Below are positions 56,581-64,000 of a DNA stretch of 64,000 bases, in pieces (within the stretch, counting starts at the first letter, position 1; each line of letters opens with the position of its first letter). The position numbers and the translations under genes were made by a program. This stretch comes from Choristoneura fumiferana (Eukaryota; Arthropoda; Insecta; Lepidoptera; Tortricidae): NCBI RefSeq assembly GCF_025370935.1, contig NC_133472.1, positions 23,601,277 through 23,665,276 of the forward strand. The letters are read 5' to 3'. The notes beneath the pieces are model-generated. The model saw only the letters and a program-made list of their open reading frames with translations. It did not search any database and was not told the DNA's origin.

Positions 56581-58556
56581 AGCTTAAAAAGAGCGATGTA
56601 GATATAGACAAAAATACTTGCTACGGTAGGTTCGCGTAGTAATTAAAGCTAATCCAACACGTACTTGGCCAGAGTTGTGAATAGTATTTAGAGGGTGCTT
56701 AGGGTTGTAGTGGACCCCTGTTTGAGGGTTTGGTTAATTTGTCAAAGTTATAGTTTCACCATGTCCGTCTGTCTGTATTTGACAGCCATTTTACGTAGAC
56801 GCAGACTATTAGATCAAGGGGCAAGGCAAGGCTCTAACTCTGAACTTCGGCACAGTTACTAATTTAGTGACGTTAGCGGAATAACCTTGTTAGAAGCTGT
56901 CCAATGTTTCCTTGTGGGGTAAAGCTTATTTATGTACGTAATACTTATTTTGGATACGAGAGAGCAAAGTCTATTGAAAGAAATATACATAAAATTTTGG
57001 AACGATCCTCTCTTTCTACGCACATTCTTATTTTTTCCGGAGATCTCTAAATAAATCCAGAAATTGCGTATCGCCATTCACATACGACAGAAAATAAAGC
57101 CAATACTCTTTATTTACCTTCAAACAAGTTTCAGCGGCATGGTTTATTCTCTAGTGGTAAAGTGGAACCTCCATAACTCGAATCTCGAGGGAAGGACAAA
57201 ACTGATCGGGTTATCGTGTTTTCCTACGAAAGATACGGAAAATAAAGGTTTTAACAGCAAAATGCCTGAGTTACTGCGGATTCCGTAAAGTATTAGGTAC
57301 TTATCTACTTAGGTGAAATTGGTTATTATTAATTAAAATATCAGTTCATGAAAAATGTATACCTACCATTAGTTTTAAGGTTCCATGTCGTATAGATCTC
57401 ATAATGAAAAATTGAACCTGTGTGTCTATTTGTTCATAATTATGTCACAGAACTGATCTGATCTGATCTGAATTAATAAATTTAAAAAATTATAAGTAGG
57501 CGCAATGTGCGTTTTAGTGACCCGATACACACGCGACCTAAAGTAAACAAAAATGAATTTCATGAAATAAAATACCTAAGGCCACCTTTTGTGGAGCATA
57601 AAAGAATTATTATAAAAAAATAGAAACTGTGGAAGTAGGTATGTACAACCGTCCGACATTTTAAAATTAAATTAACGGGATCGTATGAACCTATATTTTG
57701 ATAGATAATTTTACAATGAATAAACTTAATATTTAGATAAAATAGTACTGATAATAAAAAATAATCATTTCTATCTCCGAAAATACTTTACCTAAAATTT
57801 TAAGAAAAAATAAAGAAAATGGTTCTTTCCTTTCAATCAGATTACTGATGAACGTAGAAGAATTTTATGGTAATATTAAAGCAGAAATGATAAATCTCCG
57901 AAAACTGTTAGTACGGAACCACTCATAATATGTAGTTAAACCGGTTAAGTTTCTGAATTTTCCTATTAACCTCGACATAAATAACAAATTAGGCGTAACG
58001 AGTCCCAGCCACCGCTATCCGTGTGCTAGTTTGGTTAAGAAGGATTGTTAATACTTATAGCAAAGCATATAATGGAACGTAATTACTGTATTGTGGAGGG
58101 CCGCTCTATACCTACTCTTATTTAGGTATGTGCGTAATTGAATTTCCGTTATATCGGATCGATCGAAGCCATGCTTCGTAGAGGTACATACATACCTACG
58201 TAGGTAATTGGTTGGGGAGCAGCCTTGTCTTGTTTCAGGAGGTTAGTGTTTTATCTAATATAGGTAGATACCTACACATACCAAGCCTTTGCCCTTTGCT
58301 TCGTTCGCGAGAACATAAACATAATTATAAGCGGACATGAAACAACCAAGCATGCAAAATAGATAAATAGACAACCAATCGCCCATCCATTTTAATTGGC
58401 ATCATATCATAGATAATATCAGCTGTACCTATGCCAGTTTAATAGTACGATACGATAAACTAGAAATCGCTAAACTCTAACTAATGCTGATATTTTAATA
58501 TTTTGTTAGGATCACTGCCAATATTTTCAGCTTCGAAAGGCCTAACCTTGTAGCAA
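56581..58556. other. AT-rich spacer
   Basis: A TGTCCGTCTGTCTG word near 56761 suggests a decayed GGGTTCCG-type copy. No gene recognised. Confidence 0.4.
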
Positions 58557-58885
58557 TAAAAAATTATAACAAAAAATTTAACCGACTACAAAAAACCATG
58601 ATAATAATTTTCTACCATTCTGAAGTCGGTGCCTCAGCACGAGCCAGCAGGAGTGGACCTATACTCTTCTACCCCACCTACATACTATTTATACTTCAAT
58701 CACTCCTGCTGGCTCGTGCTGAGGCACCGACTTCAGACTGGTAGAAAATTATTTTCATGGTTTTTTGTAGTCGGTCCGATTTTTTGTTATAATTTTTTTT
58801 CACTCTTTTTGTGTACTTACTTAAAAGATCTAAGATACAATAGTTTAATGTCAACTGCTCGTCACCTTTTACGTAAAATTGCTTT
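58557..58885. mobile_element. AACCGACT-type foldback, copy C
   Basis: A palindrome from AAATTATAACAAAAAATTTA (58560) to TTTTTTGTTATAATTTTTTT (58800), with arms meeting at GCACGAGCCAGCAGGAGTGG against CACTCCTGCTGGCTCGTGC. The following 58801-58885 (AAAAGATCTAAGATACAATA, CTCGTCACCTTTTACG) matches the junction segment of copy B. Confidence 0.75.
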
Positions 58886-59648
58886 TTCCGATTAAATTTC
58901 ATTTAATTGAATTTTTGTAGGGTAAGTACCTATCACCATAAAAACTTTTTTTTCAGTTAGTAGGTTAGGCCGCAAAAGGCTCTTTTTCTTTTACATCATT
59001 TTTTTATACTACCAGCGCTTTCTTAAGGAAAGTCTTTAAAACTTCGATAAAAAACATAGAACAGCATTTAAGATAATCAAGGATATCAATGAGCTGTATC
59101 AAATATAATTATGTACTTACCACAAATAATTCTAATACTATATAGGCGTAATACTACAGTGTATATCATTTTTATTGCAATCTTGGAGTATACCTAGTTA
59201 GTGAACCTGAACACAGAGCTGAGCGTTATATTATACAATATTATAATTTCTTATTTAATCTAGGTAGTTAATTGTTTAAAGTAAGTAAAATTATTCGAAG
59301 ACCGTAGCCTTAAAGGTAAGTCACGTTACGTCATAAAGCCGCAACCCACAGCCTAGAGACTTGCCATTTCGCAGACATAATTAGGTATTCTTTGAGGGTC
59401 AGAGGTGCACTAAGAAGAGATTTTCCAATATTCTCAGGGATATACCTCATACCTATATACCTCATTTAGGTTTATGTGGCTTTGTCGTCCTGAGTACCAT
59501 AATTACTTATCAGAGAATTCAGGCGTGCAAGCTATTTACCTTAAGAATTTCGCGAAACTCTCATCGGTTAAGTATAGGAGGAGCGCTCGACGTATATCTC
59601 AAAATCAATTAAACCTGCCTGTAAAAAACATTATAGACGTAGATCCAT
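58886..59648. other. AT-rich spacer
   Basis: Nothing recognisable. Confidence 0.4.
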
Positions 59649-59845
59649 CTAATATTATAAATGCAAAAGTGTGTGTGTTTGTATGTTTGTGTGTTTGTAT
59701 GTTTGTCCGTCTTTCACGTCGAAACGGATCGACCTGATTTTTGGCAAAGAGATAGTTTATGGGTCAGAGTGACATAGGCTACTTTTTATCCCGGAAAAAT
59801 GCAGTACTCGAGGGAACAGCGCGCGTTAACCGAATTCCAAATTAT
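59649..59845 (-). repeat. TAGC..CCCG-type repeat, minus copy
   Basis: Complement order: TCTAATATTATAAATGCAAA, GTTTGTCCGTCTTTCACGTC, AGATAGTTTATGGGTCAGAG, TACTCGAGGGAACAGCGCGC. It belongs to the same subfamily as the copy split by the BEL element (14582-14773). Confidence 0.75.
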
Positions 59846-60205
59846 AAATTTAAATAAATAATTTTAAAGGATAAATTATAATTTTATGCTCCACATTTTT
59901 TAGTGGATACAAAAATGTTACCAAAGCACTAGTGAGATATACCAAACAAAATTTTTTTTCTTAATCTATACTTATGTAAACCTTAAATATCTCATGACGC
60001 GTACATAAAAAAATATTAGAAAAAGTTTTTAGAGCCCCAAAATACAGATTTATTTTTCCAGCTTATCATTCCTCATTTCGAGTTCGCTCCTCTCTCTAAA
60101 GGTTAGTCTAACCTATATTGATTGATGAAAGGAAATTACTGAATTGAATGTTACTCTAGTGCTAGAAGTTTAGATTAAAGCGCCATCTCTTAATACCCAT
60201 TCATA
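59846..60205. other. AT-rich spacer
   Basis: Nothing recognisable. Confidence 0.4.
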
Positions 60206-60634
60206 ACAATGAGGGCTATCGCGTATGAATTCGCCACTAGAGGGGCTAGTGTAGCGTGAGGTCCCCGAAATGTCAAATCTCATAGTTTTTGGGTGAGCTA
60301 CGCGGGTTTATTTAAAATTAGAATAATTTTTTGAATATTTTGCAATATCTGAAATTAATTATGGCAAATATGCGTTCCGGGACAATGAATGTCTGTGTTT
60401 TGAGACAGTTTTGTCTTTCGAAAACCTTTGTCCTCCCTTTTTTCCGAACAAAACGGGGACTATGCAACACTGTGGCATGCTCAATATTTTTATGGTACGG
60501 TTTTAAGGTTTATTAAATATGATTTTAATCTAAACTGTTTTCACGCCCATAATAACAGACTTTGAAAGCCATACTTAAAAACCTCACGCAACAGTGCGCC
60601 ATCTAGTGAGACAAAAAACGATAGCCCTCATTGT
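60206..60634. mobile_element. MITE with ACAATGAGGGCTATCG ends
   Basis: The left end ACAATGAGGGCTATCG and the right end CGATAGCCCTCATTGT are perfect inverted complements; TA lies on each side (60204-60205 and 60635-60636). A TA duplication fits Tc1/mariner-like transposition. The 429-bp interior includes GTGCGCCATCTAGTGAGACA near the right end and has no transposase frame. Confidence 0.8.
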
Positions 60635-61049
60635 TAACTAACTATTTAGTATGTTCTGATTGATGGTGGCGACATGAAACAATGTGGTAATCTGGTGCAG
60701 TTAATATTTAATTTACTCCAGAGATGTCGCTCTTGCAAGAAACTAACATTATTTACATATGCAAGTGGGAAGAGTTTTGGTGTTTAGGTTTAACGATAAT
60801 AGTTATTCTTCCATTCCATCCGTAATTTCTAATCTCACTATACTATAACTCTCATATCTTAACTGCTGAACAATTCTTTTTCGGTTTACAAGCGGCCCTA
60901 AGTTTAAAGCTTGCTTGTCAACTGTTATTTAAATTTAAGTAAACTGAGTAATACAATCAGTAATTTCTAATTTAGATTTTTATATATACATTAAATAATT
61001 ATGATATTTACATTTAGACAAGTATATTTCTACTATTTTCTACTAATTC
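60635..61049. other. Spacer upstream of a candidate gene
   Basis: No mapped repeat was recognised between here and the candidate first exon. No clear TATA box. Confidence 0.35.
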
Positions 61050-61243
61050 GTGGCTGGCAACATTATACAACGCCATTTTTGTAATATTTGTATGTGTGTG
61101 TATGTAATCAAGAAACCAAGAAGAAACGAAGCCGGTAGTGAACGTGAACGAGCTGTCATTCACACCCCGAGGTCCTGACGTGAAGATCGTCCGACTGTAA
61201 AAGTGTTCGAGTCTTTTTAATAGCTACCCACCAGTACTAACTT
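61050..61243 (+). other. Candidate untranslated first exon
   Basis: A less AT-rich stretch ending AGTACTAACTT followed by a consensus donor GTAAGTATTT at 61244. The 5' limit is a guess. Its role as the leader of the gene starting at 61623 is inferred from the donor and from the acceptor at 61618-61619. Confidence 0.4.
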
Positions 61244-61622
61244 GTAAGTATTTGAACATTTTAATAGTATTCTTTGCAATTTTAAGTCAAGTAAGACTTT
61301 ACTTTGATTTAAATGATCCACAATTAATAGCGACGTAGTTATGGCAACGTGCTATCGTTAATAAGATTTGTCGAGAAAAAACGTTTAAACTGTTGCTCGT
61401 GCATCGTTGTCTCCACTTCGTTCAAGAAATGACCTTGGTTCTAACTTCAGTACCTATCTAACGGTTCTTTTACAATGAGAATGAGAATCTTTAGTAGAAT
61501 CACATTTTGCTTCGGGAATACCGAAAACACTGCTTTTTGTTACCTACTCCAATCACGTTCAATAAGATATTTGATTTTAAATTTACTTGATAATATAGCT
61601 GCTTTTTAATTCCATAAAGGAA

Positions 61623-63663
61623 ATGTTCATGATGCCTTCAAAATCTAGTGATAGGAAAAGACCCAGAAGTGAATCTGACACCGAAGCCAGTGGCAATGTC
61701 GCAAAAAAAGTAATGACACCGAGGTACGATTCCATGGTGTCGGTGCAGCATGTTTCTGAATTGATTTGATTACAGGCTACAGCCATAATACATTTTATTC
61801 TTGCTTACAATTATTATCTTCATTTATCTGCAATAAGATTTTTCTTCAGACCTATAACATACTGTACACATTAAATACATACTTATATTGTGAAGTGACA
61901 TCATGCATTCATTAGGAAAAGCTGGGCATCATTTTATTTATCACATTATCATGGTTGAGTTAATTGAGTTTTGTTGTGAACAAATTCTATTATATTTTAT
62001 ATTCTCTACCAAAATCTTTTGGGTAAAGTTGGTTAGTATTGGTTTTAAAAACTGAATGTCTGCATGTTTGTAGTATAGTTAATGGTTGATAGGATTTTAC
62101 TTATTTCAATCAAAACTTGCATGAATGGAATTGGTTTATTTCTTTGTATGCTTTTATAGTATTGGTATCATAGAATCAGAATATGATTCTCTAAAGATGA
62201 GCAATGCAAGAGTGTATACATAGGTACAGTTGGAGTAAAAAAAAGGTTCATCACCTTAAGATCTATTTTCCTTTTCTCAGTATGAGCAATAATCTGCTTT
62301 ACCAATTGAGCATGCCATACTGCATCAAACTGTCAACCTGCTAAACATAATCTTGTTTAAAGGTGAACATAGCAACCCTACCACTACACCTTGGCGCTGA
62401 CAAACACTGACAATTAAATAGAACGTTATTTGATTCAAACTCTTAGGCCACTGTTTATTAAAAAGGTTTAGTATTGATATAAAACTAGATATATGTTAGA
62501 TGTGTATATTATTTTGACCCTTATTATCATGTCAAGTAAGTATAATTTGCTATGCCCTTGTCTACTTAGTGCTTTGGTTTCAAAACATACTGATGAAGGT
62601 TTTCCTACTCCCACTCTGTACATATGACCAATTTAGGGTTAAAAACATAGACAAGGCCAAGTTTCTTCTACACTATGAGCCTGTGGTCCAGTGACAGTCA
62701 TAAATTATTACTTATATTTTATATTTACTTAGATACATCAAGCCTATTTTCTTGCAAATGCAAAAATAACTAATTATGGACTCTTCTCAGATACTTTAGA
62801 GCTAGTTAAAACAAATGTCTGGATAATCTATCATAATCATCAAATGCATGTATATTTGAGCAGACAAGATGCCAAAATATATCTCAATATTCTCTTAAGC
62901 CAGGTCTGTACTAACTGAGCTGCCGTGCCAGGTAAGTGCATGAGGCAATATTTTGTTTGATAAGTACCAGGCTCAAATCATACGGAAAATGGCTGCCGTG
63001 CAAGACGGCTTGCTCAGTGGGGACCCGGCTTTATAGATGATATGTTTGAATATTTTTAATACAAATTATGCTTAATAAAAACTGGACAAGTGCAAGTTAA
63101 ACTCGCATGGAGGTTCTGTTCTTTTGTAGACATTAACGATTTAAACACTTCTCACATTTTGTATTTTTATTACTTTCAGAAATAATGGAGACGGTATGAT
63201 CAATTTTTGTTTAATGTCTTAAAAGACATTGAAACTGTTCATTGTTATTGTCAAAAAAAAATTAAGATACATCAATGAAATACCATAAAAAACAGATTTT
63301 ATTTTACATTCAAAAGGATCATGGTTTAAATTCAAATTATATTGCTAGCAATCTATATTTCTGAAGGTGTCACTGTCATTAAGTCATTATACCTACTTGT
63401 AGCATTTCTTGCATAGTGTGGCTCATCTGTGTCAACATGAGCTACTTGTTGGACTCAGAAATTCATGAGCCTTTATTGATTTCTTATTATTTAAATGACA
63501 ATCTCAGGTTTGTGCGAGTGGGTCTTATCGCATGAAGTACTGTGTTGATAACAGTTAATACAATTTGGAAGTAATTGCTAATTTGTTTTAAAATTCTAAC
63601 AGCACATAAATTGACAAGTGTCAGTTGCGAGGATGTCGATGGAGCGCAAGTGTTACTGTCGAG
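61623..63663 (+). CDS. Candidate host gene, 5' coding exons (spliced, runs off window)
   Basis: Exon 61620-61723 has an acceptor (TTCCATAAAG), ATG at 61623 and a donor AG|GTACGA. It encodes a charged, nuclear-looking stretch: KSSDRKRPRSESDTEASG, then NVAKKVMTP. A 14-nt microexon AAATAATGGAGACG (63180-63193) has a strong acceptor TTTTTATTACTTTCAG and a GTATGA donor. An exon at 63603-63663 (acceptor AAATTCTAACAG, donor AG|GTGATG) continues AHKLTSVSCEDVDGAQVLLS. The phases fit only if the microexon is used; skipping it gives a stop within two codons. An alternative is a longer last exon to 63736 with its own ATG at 63633 (MSMERKCYCRGDDITSMDLD..). I recognise no protein family. If the microexon is not real, unspliced reading ends at 61769 after 48 codons. 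Confidence 0.4.
61724..63179. other. Candidate intron
   Basis: AT-rich and without any repeat copy that I could match to the families mapped elsewhere in the window, unlike most spacers upstream. GT at 61724 and AG at 63178-63179 are the proposed borders. Confidence 0.35.
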
Positions 63664-63826
63664 GTGATGATATCACCAGCATGGATCTCGACAAGCCAGA
63701 GCACCTCATGCCCATGATGAGGCCATTTTCTATGAGGTTTTACTTGTCCTTGGTTTTTGTAATTAGTTTACAAACATTTCACTACTAAGTAGAATTAGCT
63801 ATCTAGATTATACTAGTTTTAACTTA

Positions 63827-64000
63827 GAGCGTTTATACCTGTTGAGCAGGCAATGTTGCATTTTTGTTAGTTTCCTCAATTATTCCATAAAAATTTAATG
63901 AAAATTAAAAATGTGGTCCGATAAAACTTCATAATGTATAAGTTAATGTGTTAACGAATTAATGTTTATCATCGGTTTTAAAAGACAAGAAAAGTCTATA
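63827..64000 (+). mobile_element. Second copy of the 54417 MITE (cut by window edge)
   Basis: It starts GAGCGTTTATACCTGTTGAG and follows the left arm of 54417-54893 through AATGTGGTCCGATAAAACTT. It ends at the window limit with AAAGTCTATA, which also occurs in the first copy's interior (54736). Confidence 0.7.

Overview
The window looks like a gene-poor, transposon-rich stretch of a lepidopteran (moth or butterfly) nuclear genome. It is AT-rich and has no bacterial-style gene packing. It carries many interspersed families I associate with Lepidoptera: a tRNA-derived SINE with a GATGAT tail, a repeat that starts CCGGCCAAGAGCGTG and ends GGCTCCGGAACCC, a repeat that starts TAGC..CCCG, and MITEs such as the one starting GGGGCTGTTTCACC. 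The species cannot be named from sequence alone.

Layout. 1-14 kb: SINE copies, a PIF/Harbinger-like MITE (839-979), a LINE 3' relic (3395-4240), a foldback element (6838-7752), a large-arm MITE (11601-11895), and long AT-rich spacer. 14.8-19.3 kb: a BEL/Pao LTR retrotransposon inserted in an older repeat. It has lost gag and most of its 5' LTR, and two frameshifts split its pol into protease, RT-RNase H and integrase frames. 22.9-24.2 kb: a minus-strand non-LTR reverse transcriptase relic cut in two by a later repeat. 30.5-32.6 kb: a two-copy tandem duplication. One copy holds about 830 bp of TCCA/TCCG satellite and the other a perfect 19-copy decamer array. 32.9-33.6 kb: the C-terminal domain of a non-LTR element that may be from the same clade as the 23 kb relic. 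37.6-44 kb: dense nested repeats, including a relic of a Transib (RAG1-core-like) transposase split by a repeat. 46.1-48.2 kb: a well-preserved Jockey/CR1-group LINE reverse transcriptase; its 3' end also occurs at 39963-40247. 48-60.6 kb: more foldback, MITE and repeat copies.

Host genes. No complete host gene is visible. The best candidate is a plus-strand gene whose 5' end lies at about 61.05-63.7 kb. It would have an untranslated first exon, a short first coding exon, a possible 14-nt microexon and a further exon, and would run off the right edge. Other promoter- or exon-like stretches are weaker and marked so.

How the parts relate. The main story is relative age from nesting: BEL in a TAGC-type repeat, SINE in a GGCCAAG-type repeat, GGCCAAG-type repeats inside both a LINE relic and a Transib relic, and a TAGC-type repeat inside a MITE. 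Family names come from motif recognition without any database search.
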